A stretch of 5,113 bases of DNA. Source: Rhodospirillales bacterium (GTDB lineage: Bacteria > Pseudomonadota > Alphaproteobacteria > Acetobacterales > Acetobacteraceae). A program made the position numbers and the translations under genes. The stretch spans positions 1-5,113 of the forward strand of contig JAATGE010000095.1 of the NCBI GenBank assembly GCA_015654825.1, written 5' to 3'. Shown here one piece after another: positions 1 to 5,113 of the stretch (position 1 is its first letter; each line of letters begins with the position of its first letter). The notes under the pieces are model-generated. The model searched no databases. It was not told the DNA's origin and worked only from the letters and a program-made list of their open reading frames with translations.

Positions 1-146
1 GCGGCAAACATCTCGGTGGATCCCTTGTCGAAATTCAGGACGCTTGATTTCTTGTAGATCAGCACGAAGCCGATCGCGATCAACGAATACATCACGCCGG
101 AGAGCAGGCCGCCGACCAGAACCTCAAGGAAGAAGGTAAAATCCAT
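1..146 (-). CDS. Branched-chain amino acid-type (LivH family) ABC transporter permease, N-terminal fragment
   Basis: Only the first 48 codons are present; the gene runs off the left edge. The ATG at 146-144 opens a reading frame starting MDFTFFLEVLVGGLLSGVMY, followed by a hydrophobic stretch (SLIAIGFVLIY). This is the usual first membrane segment of LivH-type inner-membrane permeases of the HAAT family, which form the channel with a LivM partner. After it comes a short conserved block, here LNFDKGSTEMFA. Most family members read NFAQG at this point, so the Asp-Lys pair is unusual. The gene follows the ATPase gene with only two bases between stop and start, so the two are certainly co-transcribed. 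The ribosome binding site is weak (a GGGCGG-like stretch inside the end of the ATPase gene), which fits translational coupling. The family call is firm from the N-terminus and the neighbour. The substrate is unknown, although the sulfur genes upstream hint at an organosulfur compound. Confidence 0.85.
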   Translation of the reverse strand, partial: MDFTFFLEVLVGGLLSGVMYSLIAIGFVLIYKKSSVLNFDKGSTEMFA

Positions 147-148
147 GG

Positions 149-1024
149 TCAGTTCGCCGCCCGATCCATGGCTTCGGGGACGCCCTCGTGGGCGACGCCG
201 AGATAAGCGTCGATCACTGCCTCGTTGGCGGCGATCTCGGCGGGTGTGCCGTCGGCGATCTTGCGGCCGTAGTCGAGCACGGCGATGTGATCCGACAGAT
301 CCATGACGATGCCGATATCGTGCTCGATCAGCACGATGCTGGTGGCATAGGTGTCGCGCAGCGTGCGGATGTAGTGCGCCAGCTCCTGCTTATCGGCCCG
401 CACCATGCCCGCCATCGGTTCATCGAGCAGCAGTACCGCGGGTTCCGCGACCATGGCGCGCGCCAGTTCGATGCGCTTCTGCACACCGTAGGGCAACGTA
501 CCGGCGGGACGGTCCACATACGGTTCGAGGTGAAAGAATTCGATGGCCGCGCCGGCGCGCGCAATGGCATCGCGCTGTTCCGCGCGCGCCAGCGGCAAAC
601 CGGCGATCTGCGCGAATACGCCGGCGCGGCCGCGGTAGGCGAGACCGCTGGCGACGTTGTCCAGCACGGACAGGCCGCGGAAAAGTGCCAGGTTCTGAAA
701 CGTACGCGCCACTCCAAGCGAGGCGAGGCGGGCACTCGGGACCTCGCTGTAGGGGATGCCGTTCAGCCACACGCGACCGAATTGCGGGCGGTAGAGCCCG
801 CTTATCACGTTCAGCAACGAACTTTTGCCGGCGCCGTTCGGGCCGATGATGGCGCGGATCTCACCCGGCTGCACATCGAGCGACACGTCTTTCAGCGCGG
901 CGACGCCACCGAACGACAGCGAAATGCCATCGACCCGCAGCGCCGGCACGGTTGCAACATCGCTGCCTGCGGTGAACAAAGCGCGCGCGTAGGCACCGCC
1001 AGCAATCAGGCTGGTTTGCTGCAT
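149..1024 (-). CDS. LivG-type ABC transporter ATP-binding protein (HAAT family)
   Basis: This is a cytoplasmic ATPase that powers a branched-chain amino acid-type importer. Numbered from the furthest upstream start (GTG at 1078, 309 residues), all core motifs are intact: Walker A GPNGAGKS at 79-86, Q-loop TFQN with Gln128, the LivG-style signature LPYGVQKR at 195-202 in place of LSGGQ, Walker B VLLLDEP at 215-221, the switch His253 in IEHD, and the C-terminal YLG at 292-294. The start is placed at the ATG at 1024 (291 residues) because GGGAG lies 6 bases ahead of it, while the GTG at 1078 has no ribosome binding site and sits 6 bases from the palindrome. Even so, about 30 residues precede the ABC domain, which starts at ALRVDGISLSFGG; most LivG proteins start almost directly there. 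The permease gene follows after 2 bases. The gene lies 142 bases past the sfnG stop with the palindrome between, so it may or may not belong to the sfn operon. The family is certain; the transported substrate is not. Confidence 0.93.
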   Translation of the reverse strand: MQQTSLIAGGAYARALFTAGSDVATVPALRVDGISLSFGGVAALKDVSLDVQPGEIRAIIGPNGAGKSSLLNVISGLYRPQFGRVWLNGIPYSEVPSARLASLGVARTFQNLALFRGLSVLDNVASGLAYRGRAGVFAQIAGLPLARAEQRDAIARAGAAIEFFHLEPYVDRPAGTLPYGVQKRIELARAMVAEPAVLLLDEPMAGMVRADKQELAHYIRTLRDTYATSIVLIEHDIGIVMDLSDHIAVLDYGRKIADGTPAEIAANEAVIDAYLGVAHEGVPEAMDRAAN

Positions 1025-1030
1025 TCCCGT

Positions 1031-1035
1031 CTCCC
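1031..1035 (-). promoter_or_regulatory. Ribosome binding site that decides the livG-type start
   Basis: On the minus strand GGGAG stands 6 bases before the ATG at 1024-1022. The alternative upstream GTG at 1078-1076 is preceded by AT-rich palindrome sequence with no Shine-Dalgarno match. This favours the shorter 291-residue ATPase. Confidence 0.6.
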
Positions 1036-1083
1036 ACTTGGTGTCTTGGCTTCGACTCAGACCGGTGTCGTTAGACACGAATA

Positions 1084-1163
1084 ATGAACAAAAGTTTTTG
1101 CTTCTTTTTTCAAAAAGAAGTCTGTTCTTTTTTGAAAAAAAGAACCAAAAAACTTTTGTTCAT
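1084..1163. repeat. 80-bp AT-rich compound palindrome (three-way-junction hairpin), possible terminator
   Basis: The outer arms are a perfect 16-bp inverted repeat: ATGAACAAAAGTTTTT at 1084-1099 and its reverse complement at 1148-1163. Between them are two separate small palindromes. The first, at 1101-1120, pairs CTTCTTTTT with AAAAAGAAG around a 2-base centre. The second, at 1124-1145, pairs GTTCTTTTTT with AAAAAAGAAC around a 2-base centre. The element could fold as an outer stem carrying two hairpins, or as one long imperfect hairpin. It starts 3 bases after the sfnG stop codon, so it may end or attenuate transcription of the sfn operon before the transporter genes, and being symmetric it would act on both strands. 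Its T and A runs contrast sharply with the surrounding GC-rich DNA, which suggests a dispersed palindromic repeat. No clear target duplication is visible at its ends. The structure is seen directly; the function is inferred. Confidence 0.85.
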
Positions 1164-1166
1164 GGG

Positions 1167-2273
1167 TCATGCGGCCTTGACCAGCGGGGTGCGCTGCGCC
1201 TCCAGTTCGCGGACTAGCGGGATTACGCGTTTGCCGAAATGTTCGACTTCCTCCTGGAAATGCAGGAAGCCGAGCAGGATCAAATTGGCGCCGGCGGCCT
1301 TCATGGCAATGATGCGCTCGGCGATCTGCTCCGGCGTGCCGATCAGGTTCGACCGGAAGCCGTCATTGTATTGTACCAGATCGTCAAAACCCGATTTTGC
1401 CCAGTTGCCCTCGCCTTCCGGGGAGGCGCGGCCGGCGTTCTTGACCTCGTGACCGAATGCGTTCACGGCCTCGGGGTCGGCATACGCAATGATGTCGTGC
1501 AGCACCTGGCGCGCCTCCGCCTCGGTCTCGCGGGCGATGGCAAAGGCATTGACGCCGACCTTCACCGACCGCCCGTGTGCTGCCGCCTTGCCGCGAATAT
1601 CATCGGCCTGTTTGGCGATGTTCTCGGGGGTGTTGCCATTGGTGAAATACCAGTCGGAGACGCGTGAGGCCATGTCGCGGGCGGCGCGCGAGCTGCCGCC
1701 CTGGAATACTTCCGGCAACGGCTGCGCGGGCTTCGGCTTCAGGCTGTAATCGCGGAAGCGGTAGAAATCGCCGGCGAAGGTGAAATTATCCTCCGACCAG
1801 ATGCCCTTCAGGCAGCGGATGAATTCCTCCGACCGGCGGTAGCGCTCGTCATGGTCCAGCCAGGGTTCGCCGATAGCGGAGAACTCGCCGCGGAACCAGC
1901 CGCTGACGACGTTGACCGCGGCGCGACCGCCGGTGAGCTGGCTGATGGTGGCGACCTGCTTGGCGGCGACCGCGGGATTCCACGGTCCCGGCAGCAGCGC
2001 AATGATCAGCTTCAGCCGCTCCGTCGCGGCCAGCAGCGCGTGCGAGAAGATCACCGGCTCGTGCTGGTATTCGGCGCCGTAGCCCGCGGTGAAGCGGATC
2101 TGGCTCAGCGCGTAATCGAAGCCGGACTGTTCGGCGATCTGTGCCAGGCGCCGGTTATAGTCGATGTCCCAGCTGGTGCGCTGGGTGATCTTGCTGATCA
2201 CCAGGCCGCCGGAAACGTTCGGCACCCAGTAGGCAAATTGGATCGGTGCGTCATGCGCGGTCGTGTCGGTCAT
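1167..2273 (-). CDS. sfnG: Dimethylsulfone monooxygenase SfnG, FMNH2-dependent, luciferase-like family
   Basis: SfnG converts dimethylsulfone, O2 and FMNH2 into methanesulfinate and formaldehyde in the cytoplasm, a step in using dimethyl sulfide-derived compounds as sulfur source. The 368-residue protein spans the full family length and closely follows what I recall of Pseudomonas SfnG: FAYWVPNVSGGLV at 13-25, QIRFTAGYGAE at 58-68, LPGPWNPAVAAKQ at 94-106, NVVSGWF at 121-127, HDERYRRSEEFI at 141-152, QGGSSRAARDMA at 191-202, SDWYFTNGNTPE at 206-217, ASPEGEGNWAKS at 283-294 and LHFQEEVEHFG at 337-347. The ATG at 2273 has a strong ribosome binding site, GAGGAGG with the GGAGG core 7 bases ahead, and overlaps the reductase stop by four bases (ATGA). 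This couples SfnG to the enzyme that supplies its reduced flavin. A sigma-54 promoter ahead of the reductase probably drives both. A compound palindrome begins 3 bases past the stop. Confidence 0.96.
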   Translation of the reverse strand: MTDTTAHDAPIQFAYWVPNVSGGLVISKITQRTSWDIDYNRRLAQIAEQSGFDYALSQIRFTAGYGAEYQHEPVIFSHALLAATERLKLIIALLPGPWNPAVAAKQVATISQLTGGRAAVNVVSGWFRGEFSAIGEPWLDHDERYRRSEEFIRCLKGIWSEDNFTFAGDFYRFRDYSLKPKPAQPLPEVFQGGSSRAARDMASRVSDWYFTNGNTPENIAKQADDIRGKAAAHGRSVKVGVNAFAIARETEAEARQVLHDIIAYADPEAVNAFGHEVKNAGRASPEGEGNWAKSGFDDLVQYNDGFRSNLIGTPEQIAERIIAMKAAGANLILLGFLHFQEEVEHFGKRVIPLVRELEAQRTPLVKAA

Positions 2274-2851
2274 GGCAGGGCCTCCTCGAATAGTTCGGTC
2301 GGATGGGGTCGCGCCGTGGGGCTGCCGGCCAGCCGACCGACCTCAGCGGCAACTTGCGTGATGCGATCATAGATCACGCTCGATGCGATGGCGTACTCGT
2401 TGAAATCGGCGACCTCGGCGTACACCGTGGTCGGAACGGTAAACGTTCCGAAAAAACTCAGCAGCGGCCGCAGCTGGTGTTCCGTAACCAGCCCGTGGTG
2501 CCGGTTGCCCCCGGTTGCCGCGAGGACCGCGATCCGTCCGCGCAGCGCATCGTAATGCACCAGATCGAACACATGCTTGAGCGCACCGGTGAAGCTCGCG
2601 CGATAGACCGGCGTTCCGATCAGCACGATGTCCGCTTCCTCGATGTTGGCAATGATCGCCTCGCCGACCGGGCCCAGCGCATCGCGCATCAGGGCGGGCA
2701 TCACATGCGGCGCGATGTCGGTCAGCCGCAGATGGCGCCAGCGCGCGCCGGTTTTGGCAACGATCGCGGCACCGAGCGCCTGCACCAGCGTTTCGGTGCG
2801 CGAGGGCGCCCGCGGGCTTCCGTTCAGGGAAACAAGCTTGAGGTCACGCAC
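2270..2851 (-). CDS. msuE: NADPH-dependent FMN reductase, MsuE/SfnF type
   Basis: This flavodoxin-like reductase supplies FMNH2 to the neighbouring two-component monooxygenases. The 193-residue protein starts with a first beta strand LKLVSLNGSPRAPSRT (5-19), whose Ser/Arg-rich loop is the FMN phosphate site. It continues with ADIVLIGTPVYRASFTGALK around 73-92, KHVFDL at 92-97, LAATGGNRHHGLV at 110-122 and HQLRPLLSFFG at 125-135. The last two blocks closely resemble the MsuE branch of the SsuE/MsuE family. The start is the GTG at 2851-2849; there is no in-frame alternative close by, and the first strand begins right there. GGAGG lies 12 bases ahead, which is rather far. The gene is first in a two-gene operon with sfnG, overlapping it by four bases, 55 bases downstream of a sigma-54 -12 element. 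In P. putida the equivalent pair is sfnFG, so sfnF is an equally good name. The tail after about residue 176 is probably variable. Confidence 0.92.
   Translation of the reverse strand: MRDLKLVSLNGSPRAPSRTETLVQALGAAIVAKTGARWRHLRLTDIAPHVMPALMRDALGPVGEAIIANIEEADIVLIGTPVYRASFTGALKHVFDLVHYDALRGRIAVLAATGGNRHHGLVTEHQLRPLLSFFGTFTVPTTVYAEVADFNEYAIASSVIYDRITQVAAEVGRLAGSPTARPHPTELFEEALP
2281..2287 (-). promoter_or_regulatory. Strong ribosome binding site of sfnG
   Basis: The minus strand reads GAGGAGG inside the last codons of the FMN reductase gene, with its GGAGG core 7 bases before the sfnG ATG. Together with the ATGA overlap, this suggests efficient re-initiation and higher SfnG than reductase output. 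Confidence 0.7.
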
Positions 2852-2863
2852 AGCGAATTTCTG

Positions 2864-2868
2864 CCTCC
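2864..2868 (-). promoter_or_regulatory. Ribosome binding site of the FMN reductase, long spacing
   Basis: GGAGG on the minus strand stands 12 bases before the GTG start at 2851, longer than the usual 5-9. With a GTG start this predicts modest translation of the reductase compared with sfnG. No better in-frame start lies between. Confidence 0.45.
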
Positions 2869-2905
2869 GAACCCGCGCTTCGAAAATCCACGCTTATGAA
2901 TAGTG

Positions 2906-2921
2906 AGCAATTAGTATGCCA
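2906..2921 (-). promoter_or_regulatory. Sigma-54 (-24/-12) promoter for the FMN reductase-sfnG operon
   Basis: The minus strand reads TGGCATACTAATTGCT. It matches the sigma-54 consensus TGGCAC-N5-TTGCW with exact spacing; the only departure in the core is T for C after TGGCA. The GG lies at 2920-2919 and the GC at 2908-2907, so transcription would start near 2895 and leave a leader of about 44 bases. The site lies in the only gap upstream of the reductase-sfnG pair. It is known that P. putida sfnFG depends on sigma-54 and the activator SfnR, so motif, position and orientation agree. No activator gene is in the window. Confidence 0.75.
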
Positions 2922-2927
2922 CATTGA

Positions 2928-2940
2928 AAAGACGTTGATA
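2928..2940 (-). promoter_or_regulatory. IHF-like binding site upstream of the sigma-54 promoter
   Basis: The minus strand reads TATCAACGTCTTT, matching the IHF consensus WATCAANNNNTTR at all but the last base. It starts 6 bases upstream of the -24 element, centred about 39 bases before the predicted start. IHF often bends DNA between enhancer and sigma-54 promoter, although usually somewhat further upstream. A short degenerate motif can occur by chance, but this is an AT-richer patch in the right place. Confidence 0.35.
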
Positions 2941-2944
2941 ACAG

Positions 2945-4576
2945 TCACTGGGCGGGAAAAACCGCGCTATGGCGTGGTGGAAATGCAGCAGCGTCATGCT
3001 GCGCTGCGGCATTTCCAGCAGCGCCCCGCGGCGCGGCCGCACTTCCAACAGCGCCCTTTGGCGCGGCCGCATCTGCGGCGGCGGGCGCGCGTGCGGCGAG
3101 ATAGGCCGCTGCGGCGCGCGCGACGTCGTCGGCATGGAAGGCAACCTGCGGCAGCCCCATCAGCTCGCCGAAACGCCCGCGCGCCAAGGGCCCGGCCACC
3201 AACAAGTTCGCGCGCGCCGTACCGTCGCGTCCGAGCACCCGGCTGGCACCATCCACGTCCACGCCCAACCCGGCAGGGTCGGGACGCAGCAGGCCTTGCG
3301 CCGCAAGCGAGGCGAGCGCGGGGTTGGTGGCCAGCGCGCTGCCGTGCGCGGGGCCGGTGGTGACGACGACCCCATCCGCCCGGCAGACGATTTCGCCGCC
3401 CGGCGGCGCGCCGCGCGGCCGCAGGCGCACCACGCAATGTGTGCCATCCCAGTCGGCGCCCAGCAGGGAGGCCGGCAGCGATGTGAAACGACCGTCCGAA
3501 CGCATGCGCCCGATCGCCGCTTCCACCTGGGGGGCGACGCGAAACCGGTGCACGTCCCAGTACGGGCGCAAATGGCGCACCAGGCGGCGCTGCTCGGCCT
3601 GCGGCAATGCGGTCCACAGGCGGGTGCCGTTGGCGCGCGCATCGTCCAGCACGGCCTGCCAGGGGACGCCATCGGCGGCGGCGCGCCGCACCTGGTCGCG
3701 CACGGCGCGGCACAGCGCCAGGGCAGTCCGCGGCGGGGCCGCGGTGGCGAACCAGTCGCGCTTCGCCACCTGGCCGGCCGCGTGACCGCGCGAGAGCAGG
3801 CCGCGGCGCGAAATCGCGGTGACCCGCCCGCGGTGGCCCCGCCGCTCCAGCGTGGCCACCACATCCGCCATGGTAAGGCCGGTGCCGATGATGAGGACAT
3901 CCGCGTCCGCCGCGACCTTATCCAGGGCGCCCGCCTGCCAGGGATCGGCGATGATCGGTGCACCCGCGGCACGCGCGGCCAGCAGTGGCGCGGGCATCGC
4001 GGGCGGCGGGTGCGTCACGGCGAGCACGACGAGGTCCGCCAGCAGCGGCACCGGCTCCGCGTGCTGCAGATGCAGCGTAAAACCGGTCCCGACCGCGTCG
4101 ATCCGGGTCACACGATCGCGGCGGTGGCGGATCGTGACATGCGGGTTGGCCCGTAGCGCGTCGGCAACGAGTTCCGCCACGTAGGCACCGAACAGGCGAC
4201 GCTGCGGATACAGGCAGCCATCCTGCCAGCGCGCCGCCGCATCGTCCTGCATCGCGCCGGCCCGCAGCAGCCAGCGCTCGAAATGCTCCGGATCGTCGGC
4301 GAAGACAGTCATGCGCGCGGCGGGCACATTGATGCGGTGCGCCGGATCGGTGGCCGAATAAGCCAGCCCCTCCCCCAGGCTTGCCCGCGGCTCGATCACC
4401 TCGATCCGGGTCGGCCGGGCGGCTATGCGTGCCAGTTGAACCGCCACCAATGCGCCGGAAATGCCGCCGCCGACGATTGTCACAAGGTCCGGCACGTCTC
4501 GGTCGGATGTGAGAAGCTCGCGTTCGCCCACCAGCGGGGATCGCTCCGGCAGCAGCGTGGTGCCCTCCTGGGTCAC
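2945..4576 (-). CDS. FAD/NAD(P)-binding oxidoreductase, YdhS/COG4529 type, unknown substrate
   Basis: This 543-residue protein has two dinucleotide-binding folds. The first is at the N-terminus ([18 protein letters not shown], 32-49), with an acidic strand end EVIEPR at 59-64. The second is at 226-238 ([13 protein letters not shown]). Family-type blocks include [20 protein letters not shown] (70-89), [11 protein letters not shown] (123-133), [15 protein letters not shown] (335-349) and VVTTGP (404-409). These fit the NAD_binding_9 group, whose reactions are mostly unknown. The GTG start overlaps the ssuD-type stop by four bases (GTGA), so it is translationally coupled to a sulfonate monooxygenase. 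Its own ribosome binding site is poor, and a start a little further inside is possible because about 30 residues precede the first fold. The gene looks richer in GC than its neighbours. The C-terminus from about residue 497 is an Ala-rich tail encoded by 30-bp repeats. A role in organosulfur oxidation or flavin supply is inferred from context only. Confidence 0.85.
   Translation of the reverse strand: MTQEGTTLLPERSPLVGERELLTSDRDVPDLVTIVGGGISGALVAVQLARIAARPTRIEVIEPRASLGEGLAYSATDPAHRINVPAARMTVFADDPEHFERWLLRAGAMQDDAAARWQDGCLYPQRRLFGAYVAELVADALRANPHVTIRHRRDRVTRIDAVGTGFTLHLQHAEPVPLLADLVVLAVTHPPPAMPAPLLAARAAGAPIIADPWQAGALDKVAADADVLIIGTGLTMADVVATLERRGHRGRVTAISRRGLLSRGHAAGQVAKRDWFATAAPPRTALALCRAVRDQVRRAAADGVPWQAVLDDARANGTRLWTALPQAEQRRLVRHLRPYWDVHRFRVAPQVEAAIGRMRSDGRFTSLPASLLGADWDGTHCVVRLRPRGAPPGGEIVCRADGVVVTTGPAHGSALATNPALASLAAQGLLRPDPAGLGVDVDGASRVLGRDGTARANLLVAGPLARGRFGELMGLPQVAFHADDVARAAAAYLAARAPAAADAAAPKGAVGSAAAPRGAAGNAAAQHDAAAFPPRHSAVFPAQ
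2981..3070. repeat. Three imperfect 30-bp direct repeats in the 3' end of the FAD/NAD(P) protein gene
   Basis: Units lie at 2981-3010, 3011-3040 and 3041-3070. The second and third are close copies: both have the form A-TTCCA-CAGCGCCC and both end in GGCGCGGCCGC, so each carries the 8-bp palindrome GCGGCCGC. The first is more diverged but keeps CAGCAGCG in register. Because the unit is a multiple of three, it encodes a 10-residue protein repeat near residues 503-532: [30 protein letters not shown]. The likely result is a flexible tail. The block also falls 86-175 bases upstream of the predicted sigma-54 start. Confidence 0.75.
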
Positions 4577-5113
4577 GATTCGGCTGCCGCCGCGGCGACC
4601 GGGGGGCGCACGTCATTGGCGATGGTTTCGCCGAACGGACCGGTATTGGCCCGCGCACGCGCCCATGCGCCCTTCAACGTGCCCGGCGCCATCAGCGGCA
4701 TCACCAACTCGGCGAAGCGATGCGCCTCCTCCAGGTGGGGGTAGCCGGACAGGATGAAGCGGTCCGCGCCGACCTCCATGTAGTCGCGCAGTGCCGCCGC
4801 CACCTGTTCGGGGTTGCCCACCAGGGCCGTGCCGGCGCCGCCGCGCACCAGCCCTACGCCGGCCCAGAGATGGCGGCCGATGCGCAGGCGGTCGCGCGAA
4901 AAGCCGTGCAGCGCACTCATCCGCTGCTGGCCGCTGGAATCCAGCCGGTTCAGGATGCGCTGGGCGGACTCGATCGTGCTGTCGTCCAACTTGGCAATCA
5001 GCCGATCGGCGGCGCGCCACGCTTCCTCCTCGGTCTCGCGCACGATGACATGCAGGCGCACGCCGTAGGTGAGCTGGCGGCCCGAAGCCGCGGCGCGGTC
5101 ACGCACCACGGCA
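4573..5113 (-). CDS. ssuD: FMNH2-dependent alkanesulfonate monooxygenase (SsuD-type), C-terminal part
   Basis: About 180 C-terminal residues are present; the start lies beyond the right edge (the family is about 380 residues). SsuD cleaves alkanesulfonates with FMNH2 and O2 to an aldehyde and sulfite in the cytoplasm. The fragment is very like E. coli Ssu[21 protein letters not shown], then [28 protein letters not shown] and [11 protein letters not shown]. Residues matching those known as important in E. coli SsuD are kept: Arg226 and His228 (RLH, codons at 5058-5050), Arg297 (LVRGG, codon 4845-4843) and Tyr331 (SGYPH, codon 4743-4741). Next to sfnG it could instead act on methanesulfonate, like MsuD, which the fragment cannot settle. 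Its stop overlaps the GTG of the FAD/NAD(P) protein. The Ala-rich last residues ([10 protein letters not shown]) look like a loose tail. The sigma-54 promoter lies downstream, so this gene has a different promoter outside the window. Confidence 0.92.
   Translation of the reverse strand, partial: AVVRDRAAASGRQLTYGVRLHVIVRETEEEAWRAADRLIAKLDDSTIESAQRILNRLDSSGQQRMSALHGFSRDRLRIGRHLWAGVGLVRGGAGTALVGNPEQVAAALRDYMEVGADRFILSGYPHLEEAHRFAELVMPLMAPGTLKGAWARARANTGPFGETIANDVRPPVAAAAAES

Noticed and set aside
1065..1078. Small inverted repeat GTGTC-N4-GACAC ahead of the ATPase gene
   Set aside because: A 5-bp stem is easily found by chance and no second operator-like copy or T-run accompanies it.
188..1084. 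Long plus-strand open frame (298 codons) opposite the ABC ATPase gene
   Set aside because: It mirrors a gene with all ABC motifs intact, and its translation is His/Arg/Gly-rich without family features. This is typical of antisense frames in GC-rich DNA.
1084..1163. The palindrome as an insertion sequence or MITE with target duplication
   Set aside because: No direct repeat of the flanks is visible and it carries no transposase. Mobility cannot be claimed from a single copy.
1084..1452. Plus-strand frame starting inside the palindrome (MNKSFCFF...)
   Set aside because: Its start is the palindrome arm and the rest is antisense to sfnG, with no ribosome binding site.
2952..2966. GCGGG-AAAA-CCGC type stem near the end of the FAD/NAD(P) gene as a terminator
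   Set aside because: The stem is only about four pairs, lies inside the coding region and is not followed by a T-run on the minus strand.
2911..3144. Minus-strand 77-codon frame crossing the 30-bp repeats and the promoter gap
   Set aside because: It stays open mainly because the repeat unit is a multiple of three. It overlaps the end of the FAD/NAD(P) gene out of frame and runs through the sigma-54 promoter.
2969..4156. Plus-strand open frame of 395 codons opposite the FAD/NAD(P) protein
   Set aside because: The protein is low-complexity, rich in Arg, Gly and Ala, has no motif and runs antisense to a well-supported gene.

Overview
The window comes from a GC-rich proteobacterium. Its codon use and protein flavour, together with the AT-rich palindromic repeat, suggest an alphaproteobacterium, perhaps Rhodospirillales/Acetobacteraceae. 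That placement is an impression and has not been tested. Every convincing gene lies on the minus strand, so transcription runs from position 5113 towards 1. The content is organosulfur scavenging followed by an ABC transporter.

Layout in the direction of transcription. (1) 5113-4573 is the C-terminal half of an SsuD-type FMNH2-dependent alkanesulfonate monooxygenase, cut by the window edge. (2) 4576-2945 is a two-dinucleotide-fold FAD/NAD(P)-binding protein of the YdhS/COG4529 type. It overlaps ssuD by 4 bases and ends in a tail encoded by three imperfect 30-bp repeats. (3) 2944-2852 is a short AT-richer gap holding a full-consensus-spacing sigma-54 (-24/-12) promoter and an IHF-like site. 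(4) 2851-2270 is an MsuE/SfnF-type FMN reductase. (5) 2273-1167 is SfnG, dimethylsulfone monooxygenase, with an ATGA overlap to the reductase. (6) 1163-1084 is an 80-bp AT-rich compound palindrome that can fold as a three-way junction. (7) 1024-149 is a LivG-type ABC ATPase. (8) 146-1 is the N-terminus of a LivH-type permease, cut by the window edge.

How the genes fit together. The reductase supplies FMNH2. SfnG uses it to split dimethylsulfone into methanesulfinate and formaldehyde. Once methanesulfinate has been oxidised to methanesulfonate, an SsuD/MsuD-type enzyme can release sulfite for cysteine synthesis. No MsuC-type methanesulfinate oxidase is visible here. The FAD/NAD(P) protein in the middle of the cluster has no known role. 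The Liv-type transporter may import a sulfur compound, but its substrate cannot be read from the sequence.

The most notable signals are the sigma-54 promoter directly in front of the sfn pair (in Pseudomonas putida, sfnFG is under the sigma-54 activator SfnR), the repeat block sitting where sigma-54 enhancers usually lie, and the compound palindrome. No stretch over 300 bases lacks a gene. No RNA gene, CRISPR array, insertion sequence or replication origin was seen.
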